The notes beneath the pieces are model-generated. The model was not told where the DNA came from and did not search any database. It worked only from the letters and a program-made list of their open reading frames with translations. A program made the position numbers and the translations under genes. From Herpetosiphonaceae bacterium (GTDB taxonomy: Bacteria; Chloroflexota; Chloroflexia; Chloroflexales; Herpetosiphonaceae): a stretch of DNA of 56,799 nucleotides. This document shows positions 30,085 to 37,889 of the stretch, piece by piece. The first letter of the stretch is position 1; each line of letters starts with the position of its first letter. The stretch covers positions 1-56,799 of the forward strand of contig JABXJS010000117.1 of NCBI GenBank assembly GCA_013538855.1, read 5' to 3'.

Positions 30085-32580
30085 GTGAGTACTATGGGTG
30101 TTGTTGCGAAACAGGAGATTATTGAGCTGGGCAAGCTGCTAGCTGCTGAGGCCGAGGCCGACTTTGCCGATACGGCCGCTCCCGCTGGCTTGACGGCCTT
30201 TTTGCGCGAGTGGCAGACGACGGCGCAGGCGGCCCTGCACGAGCCAGCTGTGCGCGCTGTGCTCGATGCGCTCGATGGCTACTCGGATATGGTCCACGCT
30301 GAGCGCGAGGCGCGCCTGATGGTGGCGCTGGAGCGGCTGCGCGATCTATTTCGCCAGCCACCGCCGCGGCTGCAGGCCGATGCACCAACCATGCCCGCGC
30401 CTGATCTGAGCACGCCGCTGAAGCAGATCGCCGGTATTGGTGCTGCAACCGCGCGCTCATTTGCCAGATTGGGTGTTCACAGCGTCGAAGATTTGCTCTA
30501 TCATATTCCGCATCGCTACGATGACTACACGAAGCGCAAGCAGATCGCTGACTTAACGGTTGGCGAGGTCGAAACGGTCGTGGCGCAGATTGAGCAGGTC
30601 AAAACCTTTACAGCCAAGAGCCGCCAAGGCGTCGAGGTGGTTGTTGGCGATGAGAGCGGCATTCTGCGCGCCTCGTGGTTTCGGGGGCACTGGATGGCGC
30701 GGCAGTTTCGCACCGGCGCGCTGATTGTGCTCAGCGGCAAAGTAACGATCTTCCGCGATCAGAAGACCATGACGAATGCGCAGTGGGAGCCATTCGCCGA
30801 AGATGAGCTGATCCACACTGGCCGACTGGTGCCGGTGCATCCTTTAACGAAGGGCCTGCATGACCGCAATGCGCGCACCGTGATCAAGCAGGTCGTCGAC
30901 GCAGCGACACCGGGCATGCCCGATCCGCTGCCGGTTGAGCTGCGTGATCGCGCCGGACTGCTGCCGCTGGGCGTGGCTATCGCCCAGATCCACTTCCCCG
31001 ATAGCTGGCCGCTGCTTACACGCGCACGCCAGCGCCTGGGCTTTGATGAGTTCCTGTACATTCAGCTGGGCGTGCTGCGGCGCAAAAAGCTGTATCAGGG
31101 CACCAGCGGCCATCCAGTCAGCCCGAATGACGAGCTGCATAGCGCCTTTCTGGAGTCGCTGCCGTTTCAGCTGACTGGCGCACAGCAGCGTGCTATCCGC
31201 GAGATTCGCAGCGATATGAGCCAGTCGGTGCCCATGGCCCGACTTGTGCAGGGTGATGTGGGATCAGGTAAAACCGTTGTTGCAGCAGCGGCGCTGGTTC
31301 AGGCAGTGGCGGCAGGCTTCCAGGGTGCCCTTATGGCTCCAACCGAAATCTTAGCCGAGCAGCACTATCGTGGTTTAAAACAAATTTTAGGCCAGGTTAA
31401 TCTGCCCAATCGGCGCGCTGCGGAGCCACAGGACTGGCGCAGCCGCCAGGATGACAAGCGCCGCGAGCGCTTGGCCGAGATTAAGCAGCTGTTGCTGATG
31501 ACCGACGATGTCACGCCTGCCACTGGTATCCGCGTGGCGCTGCTCACGGGCAGCCTCAAGGCCCGCCAGCGCCGCGAGGCCCTGAAGCTGATCGCCGATG
31601 GCGAGGTTGATATCGTGATCGGCACACACGCGCTGATCCAAGACGCCGTTGACTTTCAAGCGCTGGGGCTGGCGGTGGTCGATGAGCAGCACCGCTTTGG
31701 GGTCGAGCAGCGCGAGGCGCTCAAGCGCAAGGGGTTTAATCCGCATCTGCTGGTGATGACAGCCACGCCAATTCCGCGCTCGCTGGCGCTGACGATCTAT
31801 GGCGACCTCGATGTCTCGGTGATTGACGAGCGCCCGCCAGGCCGCCAGCCAATCCAGACGCGCTGGATTCGCTCGACCGAGCGCGCGAAGGCCTACAAGC
31901 ACCTGCGGCGCGAGATCGGCAAAGGCCGCCAGGCATTTGTGATCTGCCCACTCGTCGAGGAAAGCGAAAAGCTGGAGGATGTTAAGGCGGCGGTCGAGGA
32001 GCACGAGCTGCTTCAGCATGAAGTGTTTCCCGACCTGCGCGTTGGCTTGATCCACGGCCGCATGACCTCGAACGAAAAAGACACAGTGATGACGCAGTTT
32101 CGTGACCGTGAGTTCGACATCCTTGTGGCTACCGCGGTGGTTGAGGTAGGCATCGACATTCCCAATGCCACCACGATTGTCATCGAGGGTGCCGAGCGCT
32201 TCGGCCTCGCCCAGCTGCACCAGTTTCGCGGCCGCGTCGGACGCGGCGAGCATCAGTCCTACTGTATTCTCATCAGCGATAAAGACGACAACGAGGTGAC
32301 AGCAACGCGGCTAACGGCCATGGAAGAGAGCGAAGACGGTTTCCGTCTAGCGGAGATCGATCTTGAGCTACGTGGCCCTGGTGAGTTCTTTGGGCACAGG
32401 CAGAGCGGCACCCCAGACCTGAAGGTCGCCCGTTTGGCTGACACGCGCTTGCTCCATGCCGCACGGATCGAGGCCGAGCGTATACTGCGCATCGATCCTG
32501 ATCTGGAGCACCCAGATCATTCTCTGTTGAAGGCCAACCTAGAGCGCTTCTGGGCTGCCGCCGCTGCGGAGGCGAACTAG
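30085..32580 (+). CDS. recG: ATP-dependent DNA helicase RecG
   Basis: The 831-residue protein has an N-terminal wedge/OB domain (about 115-280, with GIGAATARSFARLGVHSVED and VVGDESGILRASWFRG) and the helicase core. Walker A is GDVGSGKTVVA near residue 390, motif II is the RecG-type DEQHRFG near 533, motif III is TATPIPRSL, and motif VI lies in QFRGRVGRGEHQSYC. RecG remodels stalled forks and Holliday junctions. An extra ~100-residue N-terminal helical region precedes the wedge. Start GTG 30085 has TGAGG at good spacing; ATG 30094 is the alternative. Confidence 0.95.
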   Translation: MSTMGVVAKQEIIELGKLLAAEAEADFADTAAPAGLTAFLREWQTTAQAALHEPAVRAVLDALDGYSDMVHAEREARLMVALERLRDLFRQPPPRLQADAPTMPAPDLSTPLKQIAGIGAATARSFARLGVHSVEDLLYHIPHRYDDYTKRKQIADLTVGEVETVVAQIEQVKTFTAKSRQGVEVVVGDESGILRASWFRGHWMARQFRTGALIVLSGKVTIFRDQKTMTNAQWEPFAEDELIHTGRLVPVHPLTKGLHDRNARTVIKQVVDAATPGMPDPLPVELRDRAGLLPLGVAIAQIHFPDSWPLLTRARQRLGFDEFLYIQLGVLRRKKLYQGTSGHPVSPNDELHSAFLESLPFQLTGAQQRAIREIRSDMSQSVPMARLVQGDVGSGKTVVAAAALVQAVAAGFQGALMAPTEILAEQHYRGLKQILGQVNLPNRRAAEPQDWRSRQDDKRRERLAEIKQLLLMTDDVTPATGIRVALLTGSLKARQRREALKLIADGEVDIVIGTHALIQDAVDFQALGLAVVDEQHRFGVEQREALKRKGFNPHLLVMTATPIPRSLALTIYGDLDVSVIDERPPGRQPIQTRWIRSTERAKAYKHLRREIGKGRQAFVICPLVEESEKLEDVKAAVEEHELLQHEVFPDLRVGLIHGRMTSNEKDTVMTQFRDREFDILVATAVVEVGIDIPNATTIVIEGAERFGLAQLHQFRGRVGRGEHQSYCILISDKDDNEVTATRLTAMEESEDGFRLAEIDLELRGPGEFFGHRQSGTPDLKVARLADTRLLHAARIEAERILRIDPDLEHPDHSLLKANLERFWAAAAAEAN

Positions 32581-32599
32581 GTCTAGGAAGGAGGGTCCG

Positions 32600-33256
32600 A
32601 TGTCCCGTGAACGCTTTGAGCAAAAGCTACGTGATCTACAGGCGGATTTACTGCGTTTGGGGGCGTTGGTTGAGCGTGCAATCGGTAACTCCGTGCGCTG
32701 CCTGAAAGATCAAGACTCTGAGCAGGCGCGGCAGGTGATCAGCGACGATAACGTGATTGATCGGGCGCAGTACGATCTGGAGGAGAACGCGCTCAAACTG
32801 ATCGCCACCCAGCAGCCCATGGCCGGCGATCTGCGCGCGATCAGCGCCGCAATCTCCATCGCCAGCGAGCTGGAGCGCATGGGCGACTATGCCGAGGGCA
32901 TCGCGGAGATCACGCTGCGTCTAGAGGGCACGCCGCTGCTGAAGCCACTCGTCGATATCCCACGCATGGCTGTCTTGGCGCAAGAGATGGTGCGGGCGGC
33001 GCTCGATGCCTACACCCACCACGATGCTGCCGCCGCTGGCGAGCTGGGCCAGCGCGATGACGCTGTCGATGCGCTGACCGGCAAGGTGCAGACCGAGCTG
33101 ATCAATCTGATGATCCAGAATCCCACGACAGTTGAGCAGGCCACGAGCCTGCTGTACGTTGTCCATAACCTAGAGCGGATCGCAGATCGGGCGACCAACA
33201 TCGGCGAGCGGGTGATTTTCATGGTAACTGGACAGATCCTCGATTTAAATGAATAG
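32600..33256 (+). CDS. phoU: PhoU-family phosphate signalling protein, copy 1
   Basis: The 218-residue protein is two PhoU three-helix repeats. The metal-binding E-x-x-x-D style motifs are visible as ELERMGDYAEGI in repeat 1 and NLERIADRATNIGE in repeat 2. PhoU links the Pst transporter to PhoR-type kinases and represses the phosphate regulon when phosphate is plentiful. GGAAGGAGGGTCCG precedes the ATG. It overlaps no gene but is 10 bp before a second phoU. No pst or phoBR gene is within the window. Confidence 0.92.
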   Translation: MSRERFEQKLRDLQADLLRLGALVERAIGNSVRCLKDQDSEQARQVISDDNVIDRAQYDLEENALKLIATQQPMAGDLRAISAAISIASELERMGDYAEGIAEITLRLEGTPLLKPLVDIPRMAVLAQEMVRAALDAYTHHDAAAAGELGQRDDAVDALTGKVQTELINLMIQNPTTVEQATSLLYVVHNLERIADRATNIGERVIFMVTGQILDLNE

Positions 33257-33266
33257 GAGGTGCCCA

Positions 33267-33950
33267 ATGCGCACACGCCAAGCCTTTGATGGACAACTGG
33301 ACGAGCTCCACGAGAGTTTGTTCCGCATTGGGACGATGGTCGAGGCCGCTTTGGGAGCGGCAATTGAGGCGCTGCAGAACCACAACGATGAGCTGGCCCT
33401 GCAGGTGATCAAGAGCGATGAGAGCATCAATCAGGCCGTCAACGATCTGCACGACTATATCATCCACCTGATCGCCACCCAGCAGCCAGCCGCCCGCGAT
33501 CTGCGGCGGGTCAGCGTGGCGCTGAATCTGCTGCCTGAGCTAGAGCGCATGGGCGACCACGCGGCGACGATCTGCAAGCTCCAGCGGCGCATGGCCGCCC
33601 GGCCAGCCTATGTGCCCGTCGAGGGATTGCCCGAGGAGCTGCGCTCGGTGATCACCGAGATGAGCCGCCGCACCTTCGAAATCTTGCACGCGGGCCTGGA
33701 GGCACTGCGGGCGCGCGATCGCACCTTCGCCGAGCGCGTGGTCGTGATGGACGATGCGATCGATCATCTGTACTCGCAGATGTTTAGCGCGACCATCCAT
33801 CTTGTGCAGCACCAGCCCGATCTGGCCGATGAGGCCGTGCATCTGCTGACGCTGACGCACAATCTGGAGCGCATCGGTGATCGCGTGACCAACGTTGCCG
33901 AGCAGATTGTCTACCTGACAACTGGCGAGCTGGTGGAGTTGAACTACTGA
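33267..33950 (+). CDS. phoU: PhoU-family phosphate signalling protein, copy 2
   Basis: The 227-residue paralogue has ELERMGDHAATICKLQRRM in repeat 1 and NLERIGDRVTNVAEQI in repeat 2. It shares the overall fold with copy 1 but differs through most of its surface. The ATG at 33267 has TAGGAGGTGCCCA before it, so the in-frame ATG at 33249, inside copy 1's end, is rejected. Its stop overlaps the Nif3-family start by one base (TGATG). The pair might form a heterodimer or answer to different partners. Confidence 0.9.
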   Translation: MRTRQAFDGQLDELHESLFRIGTMVEAALGAAIEALQNHNDELALQVIKSDESINQAVNDLHDYIIHLIATQQPAARDLRRVSVALNLLPELERMGDHAATICKLQRRMAARPAYVPVEGLPEELRSVITEMSRRTFEILHAGLEALRARDRTFAERVVVMDDAIDHLYSQMFSATIHLVQHQPDLADEAVHLLTLTHNLERIGDRVTNVAEQIVYLTTGELVELNY

Positions 33951-34711
33951 TGCAGCTACGTGAACTAACCGCTTATCTCGATACCTTTCTGAACCACAGT
34001 CGCTTTAGCGATAGCTCGCTCAACGGCCTGCAGGTTGAGGGCCGGGCCACGGTGCAGACAGTGGCCCTCGCCGTCGATGCTGCCCAGGCCACGATTGAGC
34101 AGGCTATCGCCGCCGACGCCGACCTGCTGCTGACGCACCATGGCCTGTTCTGGGGCCGCCCGGTGCCGATCACCGGCATGCTTGGGCGGCGCATTGGGGC
34201 GCTGCTGCGCGCCGGTCTCTCGCTGTATGTGTCGCACCTGCCGCTGGATGCGCATCCCACGGTCGGCAACAACGCCGTGCTGGTGCGCGCGCTGGGCCTT
34301 GCAGACCCGCAGCCGTTTGGCGAGTATCGCGGCAACAGCATCGGCTTTATCGCCAGCAGCGCCGAGCCGCTGAGCCTGGAGGCGCTGCTGGCGCGCATCC
34401 ACGAGCGCCTGGGCACGCCACAGGCGGAGCTGCGAGTGTGGGGCCAGCGCGAGCAGCCGATCAAAAAAATTGGCATTATCTCCGGCGGCGCGGCCAACAA
34501 CATCGAGGACGCCATCGCCGCTGGCTGCGACGCCTACATCACCGGCGAGCCAAACTATGGCGCGATCTTCCCCGCCGTCGAGGATGGCGTGCCGCTGATC
34601 TGTGCTGGGCACTACTACACCGAGACCGGCGGCGTGCAGGCGCTCGGCGCGCATCTGGAGCAGGAGTTTGGGCTGCGCACGCTGTTTTTGCCGGGGCCAG
34701 TCGGGCTGTAG
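33950..34711 (+). CDS. Nif3-like dinuclear metal centre protein
   Basis: The 253-residue protein matches the NIF3/YbgI/YqfO family: SLNGLQVEGRATVQTVALAV, the metal-binding LLTHHGLFWG, SHLPLDAHPTVGNNAVLV, GIISGGAANNIEDAIAAG and the second metal site near GHYYTETGGVQALGAHLE. Members form ring-shaped hexamers with a two-metal site; some are annotated as GTP cyclohydrolase I type 2, but the reaction is not settled. It is the short form without the PII-like insert. It is coupled to phoU copy 2 by a 1-bp overlap. Confidence 0.9.
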   Translation: MQLRELTAYLDTFLNHSRFSDSSLNGLQVEGRATVQTVALAVDAAQATIEQAIAADADLLLTHHGLFWGRPVPITGMLGRRIGALLRAGLSLYVSHLPLDAHPTVGNNAVLVRALGLADPQPFGEYRGNSIGFIASSAEPLSLEALLARIHERLGTPQAELRVWGQREQPIKKIGIISGGAANNIEDAIAAGCDAYITGEPNYGAIFPAVEDGVPLICAGHYYTETGGVQALGAHLEQEFGLRTLFLPGPVGL

Positions 34712-34749
34712 CGTCGGTCAGGGCTGAGCCTCGGGCGAGGGCCGTGTGG

Positions 34750-34755
34750 TATAAT
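34750..34755 (+). promoter_or_regulatory. -10 element of dnaN
   Basis: A consensus TATAAT lies 62 nt before the dnaN ATG. No good -35 is seen. It suggests dnaN has its own promoter rather than depending on the phoU-nif3 transcript. Confidence 0.5.
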
Positions 34756-34817
34756 AGCAGGCCGAATTCACCGTATTGCCGCCATCAACGGCGGCCCACA
34801 AGGAGCAGCTTCAGCGT

Positions 34818-35960
34818 ATGCGACTAGCGTGTTTACAAGAAAATCTAAAGCGCGGATTGGCGATTGTGGGTCACGCTGTCGCCAGCCGCTCGACGTTGCC
34901 TGTGCTCTCGAATATCTTGCTGGCGACCGAGAACGGCCGCCTCAAGCTCGCCGGCAATAACCTGGAGATCGGCATCACCGCGTTGACAGGGGCGAAAGTT
35001 GCCGAGGATGGCGCGATCACTGTGCCAGCCAAGCTGCTGGCCGACCTGATCGGCAATCTGCCCAACGACACCGTTGACCTCGAGGTCGATGCGCGCACCC
35101 AAACGCTGAATGTGCAGTGTCGTGGCACGCGCGCCGCAATTAAGGGCATCGACGCCGATGAGTTCCCGACCCTGCCCACCTTGAGCGGCCAGGCCGAGCC
35201 GCTGGCGCTGCTGCCGCCCGATCTGCTGCGCGAGGTCATCGGCCAGGTGGTGGTCGCCGCCGCCGACGAGCACACCAACCCCATTTTGCAGGGCGTGCTC
35301 ATCCGGCTCAATGGCACCCAGGCGATCTTCGCCGCCATCGATGGCTATCGGCTGGCGGTGCGCTCGTTTGAGCTGCCCGAGCCGGTGCGCGAGGACCTTG
35401 AGCTGGTGATCCCGGCCAAAGCCCTCGCCGAGCTAGGCCGCACGGTTGGCGATAGCGATAGCGCGGTGGCGCTGTATGTCACCGGCAACGGCGGCCAGGT
35501 CATCTTCCACACCGACACGGTCGATTTTGTGTCGCGGGTCATCGAGGGCAAGTTCCCAGACTACGAGCGCTTTGTGCCGCCGCCGTCCTCCGATATGACG
35601 CGCACGGTGATGACCACCGCCGAGGCGCTCAAGGCCGTCAAGCGCGTGGCGCTGTTCTCGCAGCAGGCTGGCAATATCGTGACGCTGACGATGACGCCCG
35701 GCGATGCTGGCGCGCCTGGCAAGCTGACGCTCACGGCCAACGCCGCCGAGGTCGGCGAGAGCACCGAGGAGATCGACGCGCTGATCGAGGGCGAGGGCGG
35801 CAAGCTGGCCCTCAACGTGCGCTACCTGCAAGAGGCGCTGAGTTCGATCACCGCCGACCAGGTGGCCCTGGAGAGCCAGACGCCCAACTCGCCCGGCGTC
35901 TTCAAGCCCATCGGTGGCCCCGACTACCTGCACCTCGTCATGCCGATGCGCATTCCCTAA
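34818..35960 (+). CDS. dnaN: DNA polymerase III beta subunit (sliding clamp)
   Basis: The 380-residue protein has the three clamp domains. Visible landmarks are the N-terminal MRLACLQENLKRGLAIVGHA, ASRSTLPVLSNILLAT, DEFPTLP in domain 1-2, AIDGYRLAVRSFELP in domain 2, EGKFPDYERFVPP in domain 3, and the C-terminal VMPMRIP, the last strand of the fold. It tethers the replicase to DNA. The ATG at 34818 gives the family N-terminus; the longer frame from 34776 is rejected. No dnaA or recF is adjacent, which is the usual dnaN setting, so this may be a relocated or second clamp gene. Confidence 0.93.
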   Translation: MRLACLQENLKRGLAIVGHAVASRSTLPVLSNILLATENGRLKLAGNNLEIGITALTGAKVAEDGAITVPAKLLADLIGNLPNDTVDLEVDARTQTLNVQCRGTRAAIKGIDADEFPTLPTLSGQAEPLALLPPDLLREVIGQVVVAAADEHTNPILQGVLIRLNGTQAIFAAIDGYRLAVRSFELPEPVREDLELVIPAKALAELGRTVGDSDSAVALYVTGNGGQVIFHTDTVDFVSRVIEGKFPDYERFVPPPSSDMTRTVMTTAEALKAVKRVALFSQQAGNIVTLTMTPGDAGAPGKLTLTANAAEVGESTEEIDALIEGEGGKLALNVRYLQEALSSITADQVALESQTPNSPGVFKPIGGPDYLHLVMPMRIP

Positions 35961-35991
35961 CTTTACGGCGCTAGGGCAGACAAACAAGCCA

Positions 35992-36073
35992 GGGCGCTTC
36001 CCAGGCTCGCTAGGGCTGCGCCCGCCACTGGCAGATGGACTGTAGGAAATGGGGTGCTTGCCAAGCCTGCTAG
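35992..36073. repeat. pair of diverged 22-bp direct repeats after dnaN
   Basis: A unit starting GGGCGCTTCCCAGGC at 35992 recurs as GGGTGCTTGCCAAGC at 36052, both ending in CTAG, at an exact 60-bp period. Origin unknown. Confidence 0.35.
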
Positions 36074-36083
36074 ACAATCGTTG

Positions 36084-36110
36084 GGCGGCGCTCAGCAGCG
36101 CCGCCGTTTA
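36084..36110 (+). terminator. intrinsic terminator after dnaN
   Basis: GGCGGCGCT (36084-36092) and AGCGCCGCC (36097-36105) pair exactly across the loop CAGC, followed by GTTTAG. It lies about 120 nt after the dnaN stop and before the antitoxin gene. Confidence 0.65.
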
Positions 36111-36147
36111 GTGTTCTGCATGACACTCGTACTTTAAGGAGTGTAGA

Positions 36148-36396
36148 ATGTATACCTTAACCCTACACGCCCGAGTCGATCATGGCACCTTACGGATTGA
36201 CACACCGATACACGTTCCTGCTGAGGTGCCTGATGGCGACCATGAAATTGTGATTGCAATTGCTAGTGCGACCCTCCCACCGCAACTCATGGCATGGCCT
36301 GAGAGATTTTTTGAGGATACCTATGGATCATTGGCGAGTGATCCTATCGAGCGTGCTGACCAAGGCACATTTGAAGTGCGAGAGCCACTCGGATGA
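36148..36396 (+). CDS. antitoxin-like protein of a VapBC-type pair
   Basis: The 82-residue protein starts MYTLTLHARVDHGTLRID and contains VPDGDHEIVIAI, a pattern seen in small DUF104/AF2212-like antitoxins. The C-terminal half is charged and probably wraps the toxin. AAGGAGTGTAGA precedes the ATG. The stop overlaps the next ATG (ATGA), the coupling normal for toxin-antitoxin pairs, but the downstream toxin is broken. The frame itself is intact. Confidence 0.7.
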   Translation: MYTLTLHARVDHGTLRIDTPIHVPAEVPDGDHEIVIAIASATLPPQLMAWPERFFEDTYGSLASDPIERADQGTFEVREPLG

Positions 36397-36598
36397 TTTA
36401 TCTGCTGTATCGTTTGATGACCGGGCGGCAGGTGAGTACGGGCGTATTCGTGCCGATCTCACGGCAAAAGGAATACCAATTGGCCCAAATGATCTGATGA
36501 TTGCGGCCATTGCTCTGTCTCAGAGCTTGATACTGGTCACTCACAATACTCAAGAATTTAATCGGATTGCTGGACTGCACATCGACGATTGGGAATAA
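36393..36598 (+). pseudogene. vapC: vapC remnant with an internal deletion
   Basis: After the ATGA overlap the sequence encodes MIYLL, the normal start of a VapC PIN toxin (usually MIYLLDTN). It then jumps, in another frame, to VSFDDRAAGEYGRIRADL and on to IPIGPNDLMIAAIALSQSLILVTHNTQEFNRIAGLHIDDWE-like C-terminal sequence, a standard VapC second half. About 65-70 residues holding the first catalytic Asp and the Glu are missing, and the two parts are out of frame. Read from its own ATG, the frame stops after about 28 codons. It cannot make an active nuclease. Confidence 0.8.
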
Positions 36599-36617
36599 GC
36601 GCGACTCTCATGCCTTA

Positions 36618-36650
36618 AAGCGACTGATCTTTTGATCGGTCGCTTTTGGG
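36618..36650 (+). terminator. intrinsic terminator after the antitoxin/vapC remnant
   Basis: AAGCGACTGATC (36618-36629) pairs with GATCGGTCGCTT (36634-36645) over 12 positions with one G-U pair and the loop TTTT, followed by TTGGGTTT. It lies 19 nt after the remnant's stop. Confidence 0.8.
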
Positions 36651-36828
36651 TTTAACTGGGGCTGGATACGCTGGCCGCTGGGGTGGCTTGGCCCGCCTTG
36701 CGCTGCTTGATGCGTTGGGCGGATGTAGCTCAATCTGCTGAAACATGCCGCTGTGCTAGGGGTAGGTGGTGCGGTGTTGGGGTTGGCGCTGGTGTTATTC
36801 GTCCGTTCTCCGTTGGTGCTCTGCGGGG

Positions 36829-36850
36829 ACCCACACGCTAGCGTGTGGGT
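36829..36850. promoter_or_regulatory. perfect 22-bp palindrome, operator-like
   Basis: ACCCACACGCT (36829-36839) is followed directly by its exact reverse complement AGCGTGTGGGT (36840-36850). There is no loop, so it is more like a dimer-binding site than an RNA hairpin. No promoter or gene start is nearby. Confidence 0.45.
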
Positions 36851-37028
36851 GGACTGCGGGTGGCTCAGCATTGGGCTTGATCAGCTGGATCGGGCTTGAG
36901 CTGCGCCAAGCTGCTGACCTGCTGGCGGTCTTGGGCGGCTCGCTGCTGCTCGCGCTGCCGCGCTAGCGGTGGGCTGATGCTGTCGGCAGCAGTGTGTGGC
37001 CCCATGGGGCTGGGTGGCGGCGCTCGGC

Positions 37029-37592
37029 TCAATCAGCCGCTAGCTTTTGCAGTACGCGTTGGGCGTCTAGCGCCAGCTCGCTGTCGCCTTGCGCGATGGC
37101 GCTGAGCTGCGGGATCGCCTCTGTAAGCTGGAGTTGCTCCACAAGATTTACTGCTTGTTCTTGAACGTCTAAGGAGCGACTTTGTAATGCGTATAGAATG
37201 AGATCGCGGTACTGGCTTCCACCGTGCGCTGCAAGCACCTGGATAAAAATCCAGCTGGTATGGTCATGCTGCTGCTGGATGGCAGTGATCATGGTCGGAA
37301 TGTACACTGGATCAAAATACCGCCCCATCCAGCCGCTCAAGTTGCGCTGCAGGAGCATACACCCTTCGTGGTAGGCTTGACAGATTTCTGCTGGCGTTAG
37401 GTGCGGCAAGATACGAAGAATAGTGGTATGACATTCGCTCGCCTGCTTCATTGCATGGATACGCAAAGCGCGCTGCTTAACCACTTCATCTTCGGACATG
37501 GTATCGATCGTGGCGATACATTCAGGTGAAGGAAAAATATAGTCTTCAATAGTTCTATATAGAGCATTATATTTTTCAAGTTTAGGATTCAT
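37029..37592 (-). CDS. helical-repeat protein of unknown function
   Basis: I do not recognise a named family. The 187-residue protein is almost wholly helical; its last ~60 residues look like HEAT-type repeats (AVNLVEQLQLTEAIPQLSAI then GDSELALDAQRVLQKLA), a scaffold for protein binding. The start at 37592 (MNPKLEKYN) has GGGAAAGGCAG upstream and is preferred over 37643. It is AT-richer and less biased in codons than the giant gene upstream of it on the same strand, so it may have a separate origin. Confidence 0.7.
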   Translation of the reverse strand: MNPKLEKYNALYRTIEDYIFPSPECIATIDTMSEDEVVKQRALRIHAMKQASECHTTILRILPHLTPAEICQAYHEGCMLLQRNLSGWMGRYFDPVYIPTMITAIQQQHDHTSWIFIQVLAAHGGSQYRDLILYALQSRSLDVQEQAVNLVEQLQLTEAIPQLSAIAQGDSELALDAQRVLQKLAAD

Positions 37593-37843
37593 AGAACGCT
37601 GCCTTTCCCGCGATTGAGCGCAAGTTGAGTATACAACGCGCACTGTAGATTGCCACCATCTGGCGACGCAGTGCTAACGCAACGGCTACGCCATCGCACG
37701 GCGGCGGCGGGGCGCGGCCAGCAGGCGACGGGGAAAACGACGGGCGGGAACAGACGGGCTGCGGCTACGGCGTGGGGGCCTGCGGGTAAGCACGGCGCAG
37801 TGGTTCGACATAATGAGCTTGCTGCGGTGGCGGCTAAAACTCC

Positions 37844-37874
37844 AGCGGCCACCCAATAGGCTTGGGTGGCCGCT
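37844..37874 (-). terminator. terminator hairpin after the giant gene
   Basis: AGCGGCCACCCAA (37844-37856) and TTGGGTGGCCGCT (37862-37874) are exact 13-bp reverse complements with a 5-nt loop. On the minus strand the stem is followed by GGAGTTTTAG. It begins 15 nt after the giant gene's stop. Confidence 0.75.
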
Positions 37875-37889
37875 GCGTGACCGGCGGAG

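Larger units (their letters stand above)
36599..37028. other. intergenic stretch between the vapC remnant and helical-repeat gene
   Basis: This 430-bp gap contains a terminator (36618-36650) and a perfect 22-bp palindrome (36829-36850). Apart from these it is GC-rich, low in complexity and shows no credible gene. It is also where the 3' end of the convergent minus-strand gene lies (37029). Confidence 0.5.

Noticed and set aside
34776-34817. 14-residue extension of dnaN
   Set aside because: It reads through the leader from a non-ATG codon; MRLACLQENL at 34818 matches the usual clamp N-terminus.
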